Shown here piece after piece: positions 17,171-26,607 of a DNA stretch of 62,507 nucleotides (position 1 is its first letter; every line of letters starts with the position of its first letter). The position numbers were made by a program, and so were the translations under genes. The notes below the pieces were generated by a model that had not been told where the DNA came from, did no database searches, and saw nothing but the letters and a program-made list of their open reading frames with translations. The stretch is from Promicromonospora umidemergens (GTDB taxonomy: Bacteria > Actinomycetota > Actinomycetes > Actinomycetales > Cellulomonadaceae). Where the stretch lies: assembly GCF_024171995.1 (NCBI RefSeq), contig NZ_JAMTCT010000029.1:1-62507 (forward strand), given 5' to 3'.

Positions 17171-18067
17171 CTATCTCGGGAGGTGGAGGCGGCTTGCTTC
17201 GTCCTGCTCGGCCAGGCCGTCCTCGACCAGGCCGGCGATCGCGCGGTCCAGCTGCCGCGGGTCGTGCCACAGGGACGTGAGCAGGGCGCGGTCCACCGGC
17301 TCGTCCGCCTGGCGGAGCTCCGCCATGACCCGGCCGCGCGCCTGCCGGTCGGTGCCTGCCCAGGCCTGCGTGCGGCGTCGTTCGGCGTGGGCGTCCGGCG
17401 GCGAGCCCGCCTGGCGCCACGCGCACAGCGCGGCCACCGGGCACGCGCCGCACTTCGGGGCCTTCGCCGTGCAGACCAGCGCGCCCAGCTCCATCGACGC
17501 GGCGGCCCAGCGGGCGGCGTCGGTGTCGCCGTCGGGCGCGAGGGCCGTGGCAAGGGCACGTTCCGCAGCGGTGTACGACGGCGCGGGAAGGGCCGCCCCG
17601 CCGACCGCGCGCGCCAGCACCCGGCGCACGTTGGTGTCGACCACCACTGATCGCTTGCCGTAGGCGAACGCCAGCACCGCCGCCGCCGTGTACTCACCCA
17701 CGCCGGGCAGGTCACGCAGCTCGGCCTCGGTGCCGGGCACCACGCCGCCGTGCCGTTCGACGACCACCCGGGCGCACTCCTGCAGCCGCAGCGCACGGCG
17801 CGGGTACCCGAGCCGGCCCCAGGCCCGGAGGACGTCGGCGGTCGCCGCGTGCGCCAGGTCAGCGGGGGTCGGCCACTGCTCCAGCCATGCGCGCCAGGCG
17901 GGCTCCACGCGGACCACCGGTGTCTGCTGCAGCATGACCTCGCTGACGAGCACGCCCCAGGGGGTCCGGTCCGGTGCACGCCAGGGCAGGTCGCGTGCGG
18001 CGCCGTCGAACCAGTGCACGACGCCGGAGCGTACCGCCGTGCGTCGTGTCGCTTCCCGTGCTGTCAC
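17171..18067 (-). CDS. mutY: A/G-specific adenine DNA glycosylase
   Basis: A 298-residue base-excision repair enzyme removing adenine mispaired with 8-oxoguanine. Catalytic Glu43 is in SEVMLQQTP, the helix-hairpin-helix is LPGVGEYTAAAV (about 120-131), the catalytic Asp144 is in VVVDTNVRRV, and the [4Fe-4S] ligands are Cys199, Cys206, Cys209 and Cys215. The C-terminal MutT-like domain of E. coli MutY is absent and replaced by a short helical tail, as in many actinobacteria. GTG at 18067 begins the conserved region. Confidence 0.92.
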   Translation of the reverse strand: MTAREATRRTAVRSGVVHWFDGAARDLPWRAPDRTPWGVLVSEVMLQQTPVVRVEPAWRAWLEQWPTPADLAHAATADVLRAWGRLGYPRRALRLQECARVVVERHGGVVPGTEAELRDLPGVGEYTAAAVLAFAYGKRSVVVDTNVRRVLARAVGGAALPAPSYTAAERALATALAPDGDTDAARWAAASMELGALVCTAKAPKCGACPVAALCAWRQAGSPPDAHAERRRTQAWAGTDRQARGRVMAELRQADEPVDRALLTSLWHDPRQLDRAIAGLVEDGLAEQDEASRLHLPR

Positions 18068-18269
18068 GGGGACTCATCCTGCCCCACGATCGCCGCTCGG
18101 CCGAAGCGGACCGAGTGGCGGGTGGGGCTCGCGGACCCCGTGAAGTAGGACACTTGACCGAGTCGGCGGCGCGGCTGTCACCACGGCGGTGCGGAGCGTC
18201 GTATTTTGGTGCCGCGCGGTGTTACCGCACGTGGGACCGTGTCCAGGAGTCCAGCAGGGGGTTCAGCAG

Positions 18270-19073
18270 GTGGTCAGTGCGCCGGAGGAGGCCGAACGGC
18301 CCCAGGACCACGACGCGGAGCGGGCGTCCGCCGGCCGGCGACGGCTCGGGCGTGTGGCCGTGGTGCTGGCCGTCCTGGCGTTCGGCGGCGTCGGGGTAGC
18401 CCTGACGTGGCCCGAGACCGACGCGCCGATCGTGTCGGACAAGGCGAACCCGCCGAACCCCGTGGACCCGAACGCCGCCGCGGCGCCGTGCGAGCCCGGC
18501 GACCTCGATGTCGGGCTGGCGGCGGACCGGCTGACGGTCACCCCCGGCGTCCCGGTCGGGTTCACGGTGTCGCTCCGGAACGAGGGGCCGGTGCAGTGCC
18601 TGGTCGAGGCGCCGGCGCACGGCCTCGCCGTGACCGTGTACCAGGGCGAGGTGGGTGAGCCGACGGCGGAGCGGGTCTGGTCGTCGGCGGACTGCGCCGA
18701 CCAGGAGGAGGAGCGGCTGCTGCTGCTCGGGCCGGACGACGTCGACACCACGGACGTGAGCTGGTCCGACTCCCGGTCCGTGCCCGGTTGCGAGGCGGGC
18801 CAGCCCAGGCTGACCGCCGGCGAGTACACCGCACAGGTCACGCTCGCCGATATCGAGGGGGTGTCCAGCGACGTGGTGCGCATGACGTACACGGTGCCGG
18901 AGCCGAGCGGGTCGCCGTCGCCGTCAGGGAGCCCGTCCGGGGACTCGTCCGCGAGCCCGTCGGCGGACGCGTCGGACGACGCTGAGGCATCGGCGGAGCC
19001 GGACGGGACGGACGGGACGGACGGGACGGACGCGGCGAACGAGCCGAGTGGCGACTCCGACAAGAAGCCCTGA
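18270..19073 (+). CDS. Membrane-anchored secreted protein with acidic Ser/Asp tail
   Basis: A 267-residue protein of unknown function. One membrane helix near the N-terminus (VAVVLAVLAFGGVGVALTW) acts as anchor or signal. The extracellular part contains an Ig-like or DUF4232-like beta domain (about 70-205) with Cys residues at APCEPG, VQCLVE, SADCAD and PGCEAG that could pair. The last 55 residues are low-complexity Ser/Pro/Asp with a DGT repeat of 9-nt period. I chose GTG at 18270 because upstream codons lack anchor-type sequence; the frame is open back to 18189. Confidence 0.6.
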   Translation: MVSAPEEAERPQDHDAERASAGRRRLGRVAVVLAVLAFGGVGVALTWPETDAPIVSDKANPPNPVDPNAAAAPCEPGDLDVGLAADRLTVTPGVPVGFTVSLRNEGPVQCLVEAPAHGLAVTVYQGEVGEPTAERVWSSADCADQEEERLLLLGPDDVDTTDVSWSDSRSVPGCEAGQPRLTAGEYTAQVTLADIEGVSSDVVRMTYTVPEPSGSPSPSGSPSGDSSASPSADASDDAEASAEPDGTDGTDGTDAANEPSGDSDKKP

Positions 19074-19099
19074 CGCCGCTGCCGGCCGGCGCCAATGCG

Positions 19100-19262
19100 C
19101 GAGTGCAGATTTGGTTGCGATCGCAGATGCCGACTGCAGACTTTGTCGCGGTGAGGGGCACTCAAACCGCAATCAAGTCTGCACTCGTCGGCCGGGGGCG
19201 CGATCAAGTCTGCACTCGCCGGTCCGGTCCGGTCCGGTCCGGTCCGGTGCGGACCGGACCGG
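19100..19262. repeat. Inverted repeats of family C plus GGTCC tandem repeat
   Basis: CGAGTGCAGATTTGGTTGCG (19100-19119) is nearly complementary to 19168-19187, and 19199-19218 is a third, inverted half-copy. A run of GGTCC pentamers follows (about 19220-19247) and is closed by GGACCGGACC. The block lies between two converging genes and could form large hairpins. The GAGTGCNG/CNGCACTC arms recall the element at 35544-35618. Confidence 0.75.
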
Positions 19263-19313
19263 TGTGTTCCGGGCAGCAGTCCGCGTCAGGCGTGCTCCGT
19301 CAGAGGTATCGCG

Positions 19314-20396
19314 TCAGACGTACCGCTCGAGGATGCTGGACTCGGCCAGCCGGGACAGGCCCTCGCGGATGGTCCGGGCGCGCTGTTCGCCGACGCCGTC
19401 GACCGACATCAGGTCGTCCACGCTTGCGGCGAGGAGCTTCTGCAGGCTGCTGAAGTGCCCGACGAGCTGCTCGATGGTGGTGTTCGGCAGGCGCGGCACC
19501 TTGGACAGGAGCCGGTAGCCGTGCGGCGCGACGGCGGCGTCGAGCGCGTCCCCGCCGCCGGGCAGGTCGAGGATCCTGCCGATCTGGCTCATGTCGAGGA
19601 GCTCCTGCGACGTGAGCGCGGAGAGCTCGGCCTGCACGTCGGCGAGCGTGCGGTCCTTGCGGCCCAGCACGTAGTCGCGGATCACGAACTCGCGGTCCGA
19701 GCCGACGTCGCCGATCAGCTCGTCGAGCTGGAGCGCCAGCAGGCGGCCGTCCACGCCGAGCTCGATCACGTAGCCCGCGATCTCGTCGGAGATGCGGCCG
19801 ACCATCTCGAGGCGCTGGACCACCGAGCACACGTCACGCACCGTGACCAGGTCCTCGATCTCCAGTGCGGACAGCGTGCCGGACACCTCGTCGAGGCGGG
19901 CGCGGTAGCGCTCGAGCGTCGCGAGGGCCTGGTTGGCCCGGCCGAGGATCGTGTCCGAGTCCTCCAGCACGTGCCGCTGCCCACCCACGTAGAGCGCGAC
20001 GATCCGCATGGACTGGCTCACGGAGATGATGGGGAAGCCGGACTGCTTGGCGACCCGCTCGGCAGTGCGGTGGCGGGTGCCGGACTCGGTGGTCTCGATG
20101 GTCGGGTCGGGCAGCAGCTGCACCGCGGCCTTGCGGATGCGGGTAGCGGCCCGGTCCAGCACCACCGCGCCGTCCATCTTGGACAGCTCGCGCAGCCGGG
20201 TGGCCGAGAAGTCGACGTCGAGCGAGAACCCGCCGGAGCAGATCTGTTCCACCGTCGGGTCGAGCCCGAGCACGATGAGCGCGCCGGTACGGCCGCGCAG
20301 GATGCGCTCGAGTCCGTCGCGGAGTTCGGTCCCGGGCGCGACGGCGGCCAGGGTCTCCCGGAGCAGCTCGTCAGGGTGCGAGGAGGTGGTGGCCAC
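19314..20396 (-). CDS. disA: DNA integrity scanning protein, diadenylate cyclase DisA
   Basis: A 360-residue c-di-AMP synthase. The DAC domain (about 10-150) has the catalytic DGA motif at 75-77 (KMDGAVVLD) and RHR at 108-110 (GTRHRTAER). A helical linker and a C-terminal helix-hairpin-helix DNA-binding domain ([22 protein letters not shown]) complete the octamer-forming protein. c-di-AMP commonly controls potassium transport and cell-wall homeostasis; a KtrB-type potassium channel is at the right edge of this window. GTG at 20396 has TAGGAT six bases upstream and no Shine-Dalgarno site. radA lies directly upstream on the same strand, the usual disA neighbourhood. Confidence 0.96.
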   Translation of the reverse strand: MATTSSHPDELLRETLAAVAPGTELRDGLERILRGRTGALIVLGLDPTVEQICSGGFSLDVDFSATRLRELSKMDGAVVLDRAATRIRKAAVQLLPDPTIETTESGTRHRTAERVAKQSGFPIISVSQSMRIVALYVGGQRHVLEDSDTILGRANQALATLERYRARLDEVSGTLSALEIEDLVTVRDVCSVVQRLEMVGRISDEIAGYVIELGVDGRLLALQLDELIGDVGSDREFVIRDYVLGRKDRTLADVQAELSALTSQELLDMSQIGRILDLPGGGDALDAAVAPHGYRLLSKVPRLPNTTIEQLVGHFSSLQKLLAASVDDLMSVDGVGEQRARTIREGLSRLAESSILERYV

Positions 20397-20402
20397 GAAG
20401 AA

Positions 20403-20408
20403 ATCCTA
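20403..20408 (-). promoter_or_regulatory. -10 element, leaderless promoter of disA
   Basis: TAGGAT on the minus strand ends six bases before the GTG at 20396. It allows disA expression independent of radA. Confidence 0.5.
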
Positions 20409-20459
20409 CGCTGCGCGCAGGCTCACAAGCAGTTCGTTTCGCGGACCGGTCAATCACGG

Positions 20460-21893
20460 TCAATCACGGTCCGTCTCGCTTCCGGTCTCGCTGCCTGCGG
20501 ACTGCGCCCACTCCACGGCGTCGCGGATGTGGGCGGCCTCCACCAGCCGGAGCCCCTCGGGCGCCTTGACGCCGGTCCCGTGCGGCACGACGGCGTGCGC
20601 GAAGCCCAGGCGCGCCGCCTCGCCAAGGCGGCGATCCAGCCCGGCGACCGGGCGCAGGTCGCCGGCCAGGCCAACCTCGCCGACGGCGACCGTGGCCCCG
20701 GGCAAGGGCCTGCCCGTTCGCGCGGAGACGAGCGCCAGCGCGGCCGCGAGGTCCGAGGCCGGTTCGGTGATCCGGGCACCGCCGACGGTCGAGGCGTAGA
20801 CGTCCTGGTCGGCGAGCCGTAGCCCGCCGTGCCGCTGCAGCACGGCCAGGATCATGGCGAGCCGGCTGGAGTCGACGCCGCTGGTCGCACGCCGCGGGTT
20901 GTTCAGCGGGCTGGGGGCGACGAGGCCCTGCACCTCGACGGCGAGCGGCCGCCGTCCCTCCAGGGTCACCGTGATGCACGACCCCGCGACGCCCGAGCCG
21001 GCGTGCGAGAGGAACAGGCCGGACGGGTCCGGCAGCCCGACGATCCCGTCCTCCGACAGGTCGAAGCAGCCCACCTCGTCCGTCGGTCCGTACCGGTTCT
21101 TCACCGCTCGGATCATGCGCAGGCGAGAGTGTCGGTCGCCCTCGAACTGGCAGACCACGTCCACCAGGTGCTCGAGCGTGCGCGGGCCGGCGACGGAGCC
21201 GTCCTTGGTCACGTGCCCCACGAGGATCGTGGGGATCTGCCGTTCCTTGGCCACGGCGATCAGCGCCCCGGCGACCTCCCGGACCTGCGACACGCCGCCC
21301 GGGGCGCCGTCGACCTGAGCGGACGCGATGGTCTGCACCGAGTCCACGATGAGCATGTCCGGCTGGTTCGCCTCCAGATGACCGAGCACCGTTCCCAGGT
21401 CGGTCTCCGCGGCGAGCAGCAGGGTCGGCGACAGTGCGCCGATCCGCTCGGCACGCAGCCGCACCTGCCCAGCGGACTCCTCGCCGGTCACGTACAGCAC
21501 GGTGCGGGGTGACTCGAACCCGTCGGGCCCCAGCGCGCCGTCGGCCACGTTGCTGGCGACGTCGAGCAGCAGGGTCGACTTGCCGACGCCCGGCTCGCCC
21601 GCGAGCAGGATCACGGCGCCGGGCACGAGCCCGCCGCCGAGCACCCGGTCGAACTCACCGACGCCGGTCGGGTTGGCGCGCGCCGACTCGACGTCGATGT
21701 CCCCGATGGGCCGAGCGGGCTCACGCGCGGGAGACACGGTGGCCGTGCGGGGGCCGCCCGCCGCAGGCCCGTCCTCGGACACGGTGCCCCACGCCTGGCA
21801 CTCCCCGCAGCGGCCGACCCACTTGACGGTGGTCCAGCCGCACTCGGCACAGCGGTAAGCGGGCCGAGCCCGCTTGGAGGTCGAAGAGGTCAC
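20460..21893 (-). CDS. radA: DNA repair protein RadA
   Basis: A 477-residue RecA-related branch-migration protein. The N-terminal zinc finger has Cys15, Cys18, Cys29 and Cys32 (RCAECGW to RCGEC). The Walker A motif is GEPGVGKST, the RadA-specific KNRYG motif is present in RAVKNRYGPTDEVGCF, and the Lon-like C-terminal domain covers about 280-460. The frame is open to 22397, but conserved sequence begins after GTG at 21893. TACGGT seven bases upstream suggests a leaderless start. A gap of 63 nt separates it from disA. Confidence 0.94.
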   Translation of the reverse strand: MTSSTSKRARPAYRCAECGWTTVKWVGRCGECQAWGTVSEDGPAAGGPRTATVSPAREPARPIGDIDVESARANPTGVGEFDRVLGGGLVPGAVILLAGEPGVGKSTLLLDVASNVADGALGPDGFESPRTVLYVTGEESAGQVRLRAERIGALSPTLLLAAETDLGTVLGHLEANQPDMLIVDSVQTIASAQVDGAPGGVSQVREVAGALIAVAKERQIPTILVGHVTKDGSVAGPRTLEHLVDVVCQFEGDRHSRLRMIRAVKNRYGPTDEVGCFDLSEDGIVGLPDPSGLFLSHAGSGVAGSCITVTLEGRRPLAVEVQGLVAPSPLNNPRRATSGVDSSRLAMILAVLQRHGGLRLADQDVYASTVGGARITEPASDLAAALALVSARTGRPLPGATVAVGEVGLAGDLRPVAGLDRRLGEAARLGFAHAVVPHGTGVKAPEGLRLVEAAHIRDAVEWAQSAGSETGSETDRD

Positions 21894-22005
21894 GTGCGCC
21901 ACCGTACGTGCCACCACCCACACGGGCGGGGTACCTTGCGTCCATGCTGGTCTCCGACGGGAACCGGGTGAGCCGCGAAGCATCGCGCGCACCGGTCCCG
22001 ACCCC

Positions 22006-22983
22006 ATGAAGTCCCAGAGCTCCACGGCCCGTCGCGCGGCCCGCGCGGCAGGCCTCGTCGTGGCCATGGGGGCAGCGGTGGGGACCTGGCTCGTCTGGTG
22101 GGCGATGGTGGCCACGTGGCCGGGGCAGCGGGTCGAAGAGCGTGTCTTCGAGACCGCGGACCGGTTCCAGGACGTCGTCAACCCCCTGGTGGAGCCCGTG
22201 CTGCTGCTCGGCTCGCTGCCATGGCTCCTGACCGGGCTCGGCCTGGTGTGCGGGATCGGGCTGCTGCGCCGGCGATGGGTTGCCGCGGGTCTGGCCGCCG
22301 TCGTGATCATCGGGTCGAACGTGACCACACAGGTGATCAAGGACGGGGTGTTCCACCGCACGGGACTCGTCGGCGAGTGGAACCGGGACATCAACACCCT
22401 GCCGAGCGGTCACGTCACCGTCGTGGTCGCGGCCTGGGCGGCGCTGCTCCTCGTCACGCCGCGCGGCTGGCGGCCGCTGACGGCGTTCGCCGGAGCCGTC
22501 GCCGCCTGCGGGATCGGCCTCGCGACGCTCGGCGACCGCTGGCACCGCCCGTCCGACGTCGTCGCGGCGGTTCTCGTGGTGGTGGCATGGACTGCGCTGG
22601 TGTGCGCAGCGGCGCCCCGGGGATGGGCCGACCGGACCGGCGGCGACCCGGCCGACCGGGCCGACTTCTCGACGTGGCTGGTCACCACGGTCCTCGGTGT
22701 CGTAGCGGTGCCGACGGCGGGGCTCTCCGTCCTGGCCGCCGCGGCGACAGAGGGGCACACCTGGACGGGCCTGCCGTGGGCCGGTGGTCTCACCGCCTAT
22801 ACCGGAGGCCTGCTCGCCGCGTGCGCCGTCTCCGCGGCAGCGTTCGCGGTGCTGCTCCCGTTGTGCCAGGCGACGGCGCGGCCCTGGTCGTCCGGCCGGC
22901 GGAGCGCCGCACCGGCCCTTCCCGGGCGTGCCTACCCCCGGATGTCAGTGCCGCACCATAAGGTGCCAACTGAGCCACCGTGA
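22006..22983 (+). CDS. PAP2-family phosphatase (integral membrane)
   Basis: A 325-residue membrane protein with about six helices. The phosphatidic-acid-phosphatase signature is visible as PSGH (in NTLPSGHVTVV) and DRWHRPSDVVA, which supply the catalytic histidines; the first motif (IKDGVFHRTG) is degenerate relative to KxxxxxxRP. Such proteins dephosphorylate lipid phosphates or undecaprenyl diphosphate at the outer membrane face. The C-terminal third adds three more helices not needed for PAP2 activity. ATG at 22006 is chosen since the upstream frame overlaps the radA promoter. Confidence 0.78.
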   Translation: MKSQSSTARRAARAAGLVVAMGAAVGTWLVWWAMVATWPGQRVEERVFETADRFQDVVNPLVEPVLLLGSLPWLLTGLGLVCGIGLLRRRWVAAGLAAVVIIGSNVTTQVIKDGVFHRTGLVGEWNRDINTLPSGHVTVVVAAWAALLLVTPRGWRPLTAFAGAVAACGIGLATLGDRWHRPSDVVAAVLVVVAWTALVCAAAPRGWADRTGGDPADRADFSTWLVTTVLGVVAVPTAGLSVLAAAATEGHTWTGLPWAGGLTAYTGGLLAACAVSAAAFAVLLPLCQATARPWSSGRRSAAPALPGRAYPRMSVPHHKVPTEPP

Positions 22984-23017
22984 CATACCCGGTGGACAGA
23001 GCACGGGGGAGCCAGCC

Positions 23018-23683
23018 ATGACCGACCAGCGCGTGAACTCACCGCGCACCGGTGCGACAGCATCGGTGGCCACGCCGGGCGCGCGGAAGGCTTCGCCCGC
23101 CGTGTACCGGCGTCGTCGCCTCGTGGTGTTCGTGGGCCTGCTCGTGCTCGTGCTCGCCGTGGTGCTCGTCGGTGGTCTCGTATGGCCCGGCTTCATGCGG
23201 GCCGAGGCGACCCCGCAGCCCGTTCCCACGGTGACCGTCACGGCGCCGGTGCCGACTCCAACGGTCAAGGCGATGGACCGCAGCGGTGACGAGACGGCCT
23301 TCCAGAAGGCGCTCCCGTCGACCGTGCTCCAGTTCGCGCTCGGCTCCATCGCCGAGGCCAAGGAGATCAGGGAAGAACAGGACGCGCTCGAGGCGTGGAC
23401 CGCCGAGTACTCGGACGGCGGCTCCGGCGAGGTGACGCTCCAGGCGGGCCAGTGGGCGACGTCGGACGAGGCGGCTCAGGCCGCGACGGCCTGGATCGAG
23501 GCAGCGGGCGAGGCCGAGCGTGAGGGCGACGTCAAGGTCGGCAAGAAGGTGGTCGGGCAGTACGCGATCATGCCTGCCGAGGATGGCAGGGCCGTCGCGG
23601 TCTGGCAGAACGGGACCGCCGTGATGCAGGCGACCGGCCCGGCCGACACGATGGAGGACTTCTACGCGGCCTTCCCGCTGTGA
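23018..23683 (+). CDS. Single-pass membrane protein of unknown function
   Basis: A 221-residue protein with a Ser/Thr/Ala-rich cytoplasmic N-terminus, a basic stop (YRRRR), one membrane helix (about 39-60, LVVFVGLLVLVLAVVLVGGLVW), a Pro/Thr/Val linker (about 68-88) and an extracellular helical domain of about 125 residues rich in Glu and Ala. I do not recognise the domain. ATG at 23018 follows GGGGGAG. It lies 34 nt after the PAP2 gene, so co-transcription is possible. Confidence 0.6.
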   Translation: MTDQRVNSPRTGATASVATPGARKASPAVYRRRRLVVFVGLLVLVLAVVLVGGLVWPGFMRAEATPQPVPTVTVTAPVPTPTVKAMDRSGDETAFQKALPSTVLQFALGSIAEAKEIREEQDALEAWTAEYSDGGSGEVTLQAGQWATSDEAAQAATAWIEAAGEAEREGDVKVGKKVVGQYAIMPAEDGRAVAVWQNGTAVMQATGPADTMEDFYAAFPL

Positions 23684-23737
23684 CGGGTCTCGGCCTGGCC
23701 CGAGCGGCGGCCGTCCAGCGGCCCGAGCGGCGCGGGG

Positions 23738-23743
23738 GACAAT
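23738..23743 (+). promoter_or_regulatory. -10 element, leaderless promoter of proC-lacI
   Basis: GACAAT ends six bases before the GTG of proC at 23750, with no Shine-Dalgarno site. Confidence 0.5.
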
Positions 23744-23749
23744 AGCGCC

Positions 23750-24553
23750 GTGAACCAGCGACTTGCGGTCCTCGGGGCCGGGAACATGGGCGAGGCGGTG
23801 CTCGCGGGCGCGCTGTCGGCGGGCTGGGCGGCCTCCGACGTCGTCGCCACCGTGCGGACCGAGGCCAAGGCACAGCGCCTGCGTGAGACCTACCGGGTGG
23901 CCACCACGAGCGACAACGTGGCGGCGGTCCGGGGCGCAGGCCTCGTCCTCGTGGGGGTGAAGCCGAAGGACGTCGGAGCCCTGCTCGACGAGATCGCGTC
24001 CGCGATCGACCCTCAGGCCGTGGTGGTCACCGTCGCGGCAGGCCACCCCGCGGCGTTCTACGAGCAGCGGCTGCCCGCCGGCGTCCCCGTCGTGCGGGCG
24101 GTCCCCAACACGCCCGCCGCCATCGGCGCGGGTATCACCGCGATCGCGCCCGGCCGGGGCGCGACGGACGCCGACCTCGAGGCGGTCGAGCACCTGTTCT
24201 CCGGCACGGGCGCTGTGGTCCGCGCTGCAGAGAAGGACCTGAACGCCGTGTCGGCGATCTCCGGGTCCGGACCGGCGTACATCTTCTACGTCGCCGACGC
24301 GCTGGCCGAGGCGGGCGTGCTCCTCGGCCTGACGCGGGACGTCGCGCGCCGCCTCGCGGTCCAGACCCTGCTCGGCGCGTCCCGGCTCATGGACGAGTCG
24401 GGGGAGCACCCCGTCCTGCTGCGGGAGAAGGTCACCTCGCCCGGCGGCACCACGGCGGCCGCCCTCCGAACGCTGGACGACGGCGGGGTGCGTGCCTCGT
24501 TCCTGGCGGCCGCGACCGCCGCGCGTGACCGCGCCGACGAGCTGGGTGGATGA
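23750..24553 (+). CDS. proC: Pyrroline-5-carboxylate reductase
   Basis: A 267-residue NAD(P)H-dependent enzyme completing proline synthesis. The nucleotide-binding motif is VLGAGNMGEAVLAGAL at the N-terminus, followed by VLVGVKPKDV and VVRAVPNTPAAIGAG. The C-terminal dimerisation domain has the P5CR signature around SAISGSGPAYIFYV and LREKVTSPGGTTAAAL. The stop codon overlaps the start of the following lacI gene (ATGA), so the regulator is translationally coupled to a housekeeping gene. Confidence 0.96.
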   Translation: MNQRLAVLGAGNMGEAVLAGALSAGWAASDVVATVRTEAKAQRLRETYRVATTSDNVAAVRGAGLVLVGVKPKDVGALLDEIASAIDPQAVVVTVAAGHPAAFYEQRLPAGVPVVRAVPNTPAAIGAGITAIAPGRGATDADLEAVEHLFSGTGAVVRAAEKDLNAVSAISGSGPAYIFYVADALAEAGVLLGLTRDVARRLAVQTLLGASRLMDESGEHPVLLREKVTSPGGTTAAALRTLDDGGVRASFLAAATAARDRADELGG

Positions 24554-25602
24554 TTCCTTCCGTGACCATCTCTCGACCCGCGACGACGCGGCCGCCGGCC
24601 ATGGCCGACGTCGCCGCGCTCGCCGGCGTGTCCCACCAGACCGTCTCACGTGTCCTCAACGGGCACCGGAGCGTGCGCCCGGCGACGCGGGAGAAGGTGC
24701 TGGAGGCGATCGCCGAGCTCGGGTACCGCCGCAACAGCGCGGCGCGTGCCCTGGTCACCGCGCGATCGACCACCGTGGGCGTGGTCACCACCGGCTCGCC
24801 GCTGTTCGGCCCGTCGAGCACCCTGATCGCCGTCGAGGAGGCCGCGCGTGAGCAGGGCTGGTACGTCAGCGTCGCCACGCTGCGCCGGTACGACGCCGAG
24901 ACCATGCACAAGGCTCTCGAGCACTTCATGGACCAGGCGGTCGAGGGCATCGTGGTCATCGCGCCGCACACCGACGTCGCCGACGCGGTGGAGTCGTTCC
25001 AGGCCCCGGTGCCCGTGGTCATCATCGCGGCCCGAGACCTGAAGCCCGACGTGCCGACCATCCCGCTGGCCGTGGACCAGCGAGCCGGGGCGCGGCTCGC
25101 CGTCGAGCACCTGATCGGGCTGGGACACCAGCGGATCCTGCACGTCGCAGGTCCGCCGGACTGGCTGGACGCCGTCGAGCGCGAGGAGTCCTGGCGCGCG
25201 GTCCTCACCGAGCACGGCCTTCCGGTCCTCGGTCCGGTGGTGGCGGGCTGGACCGCGGACCGCGGCTACATGGTGGGCCTGGACCTGGCGCAGCGGGTCA
25301 AGGCCGGCTCCGGCCCGACGGCGGTCTTCGCCGCCAACGACCAGCTCGCCCTCGGTCTGCTCCGGGCGTTCTGGGAGTGCGGCGTCTCGGTGCCCGACGA
25401 CGTCTCGGTGGTCGGGTTCGACGACGTCGACGGCTCTGGCCACTTCATCCCCCCGCTGACGACCGTGCGCCAGCCGTTCGTCGACCTCGGCCGGCGGAGC
25501 GTTGCCCTGCTCCTCGCGGCGGTCGACGGTGGCACGCCTGGGGCGGAGCTGATCGCACCCGAGCTGGTGGTGCGCCGGAGCGCTGCCGCGCCACGACGCT
25601 GA
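24550..25602 (+). CDS. LacI-family regulator (LacI-1), candidate master regulator of the arabinose locus
   Basis: A 350-residue repressor. The DNA-binding headpiece (about 18-75) contains VAALAGVSHQTVSRVLNGHRSV; recognition residues His-Gln...Arg compare with Tyr17-Gln18-Arg22 of E. coli LacI, which reads TGTGAGCG. The rest is a periplasmic-binding-protein-like sugar domain ending in VGFDDVDGSGHFIPPLTTVRQP. ATG at 24550 overlaps the proC stop by 4 nt. Operators of the form TGTGAGCGYTAACA occur at 31471, 37203 and 53021 and a diverged one at 26652, all before sugar genes, so this protein is the best local candidate to bind them. The inducer is unknown, perhaps arabinose or galactose. Confidence 0.88.
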   Translation: MIPSVTISRPATTRPPAMADVAALAGVSHQTVSRVLNGHRSVRPATREKVLEAIAELGYRRNSAARALVTARSTTVGVVTTGSPLFGPSSTLIAVEEAAREQGWYVSVATLRRYDAETMHKALEHFMDQAVEGIVVIAPHTDVADAVESFQAPVPVVIIAARDLKPDVPTIPLAVDQRAGARLAVEHLIGLGHQRILHVAGPPDWLDAVEREESWRAVLTEHGLPVLGPVVAGWTADRGYMVGLDLAQRVKAGSGPTAVFAANDQLALGLLRAFWECGVSVPDDVSVVGFDDVDGSGHFIPPLTTVRQPFVDLGRRSVALLLAAVDGGTPGAELIAPELVVRRSAAAPRR

Positions 25603-25616
25603 AGGGACCCCCAGGA

Positions 25617-26540
25617 ATGAGCACGAGCCCACCGCAGAGCGTCCCTGCCGTCCGGGTGGGGCCCGTGGACACCTGGCGCTGGGCCGGGCCGGTCCTCATG
25701 GTCCTGGCCGTCGCAACGGTCCTGGTGGGCGTGGTGGCCGGGCCTGTGGCGGTCCTGCGGTCCGGCGCCATCGGCCTGGCCGACACCGCGATCACGCTCG
25801 CCGTCGTCGGGCCGCTCCTGGCCGTGGCGCTGTGGCGCCGACCAGGCGCCCTGCGGGTCGTGGCGGTGCTGGCCGTCCTGATCGCGTGCAGCCGGTGGGC
25901 GCACGGCCTGCCCGAGGTCTTCGGCACCGGGCTCGAGTGGAACTTGCTCGAGTGGAACTGGCAGGGCAAGACCGTCGAGCTGCTCTGGCTGGTCGCCCTC
26001 TTCCTGGCGCTCGGGCCGTGGGCGCGCGAGGAGGCGGGTCTCGGCCTCCGGCTGCGGGCCGGCTGGCGGCCGGCGGGCTGGGTGGTGGTGGGGCTGTTCG
26101 GCGGGTTCGCCCTCCTCTCGCTGTGGAGCCTTGCCGACGCCGGTGCGCCACCTACCCCGATGGACACCGAGCGGTTCCTGTTCGACGTCGGTCACCCCAA
26201 CCTCGTCGAGGAGCTGCTCGTGCGGGGTGCGATGCTGGCCGTGCTCGACCGGGCCTGCGGAACGCCGTGGCGGTTTCTCGGCGCGGACGTCGGCTGGGGG
26301 CTCGTCCTGACGGCGCTGTGGTTCGGGCTGTGGCACGGCTTCGTGCTCACCGCAGACGGGTTCGTCGTGGATCCCGTTGCGGTGCTGAGCACGGGGATCG
26401 TCGGCCTGCTGCTGGGCTGGGTGCGCGCTCGGAGCGGTTCTGTCTGGCTCGCGTACGCGGCGCACTGCGCGGTCGAGGTCGGGCAGGACACCGGAGTGAT
26501 GGCCTGGGCGCTGCTCGGCGGGAACGTCCCGCTGGGCTGA
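25617..26540 (+). CDS. CPBP/Abi-family intramembrane metalloprotease homologue
   Basis: A 307-residue protein with about eight membrane helices. The CPBP (CAAX protease and bacteriocin-processing) motifs are present: Glu198-Glu199-x3-Arg203 in NLVEELLVRGAML, the second motif FGLWHG (about 241-246), and a third in AAHCAVE. Related proteins are prenyl-protein proteases in eukaryotes and bacteriocin self-immunity proteins in bacteria. It starts 14 nt after lacI-1 and precedes the first sugar-transport promoter; whether it acts in sugar uptake is unknown. Confidence 0.75.
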   Translation: MSTSPPQSVPAVRVGPVDTWRWAGPVLMVLAVATVLVGVVAGPVAVLRSGAIGLADTAITLAVVGPLLAVALWRRPGALRVVAVLAVLIACSRWAHGLPEVFGTGLEWNLLEWNWQGKTVELLWLVALFLALGPWAREEAGLGLRLRAGWRPAGWVVVGLFGGFALLSLWSLADAGAPPTPMDTERFLFDVGHPNLVEELLVRGAMLAVLDRACGTPWRFLGADVGWGLVLTALWFGLWHGFVLTADGFVVDPVAVLSTGIVGLLLGWVRARSGSVWLAYAAHCAVEVGQDTGVMAWALLGGNVPLG

Positions 26541-26607
26541 CCGGCCCGGCTGCACCGGCTCCTCCCGACGGCCTGCCCCGGGCTGTCCCGCCCTGTGGCC
26601 GGGGCCG

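Noticed and set aside
20454-22397. A longer RadA of 645 residues
   Set aside because: The extra N-terminal sequence is the antisense of the PAP2 gene; the zinc finger expected at the RadA N-terminus begins just after 21893.
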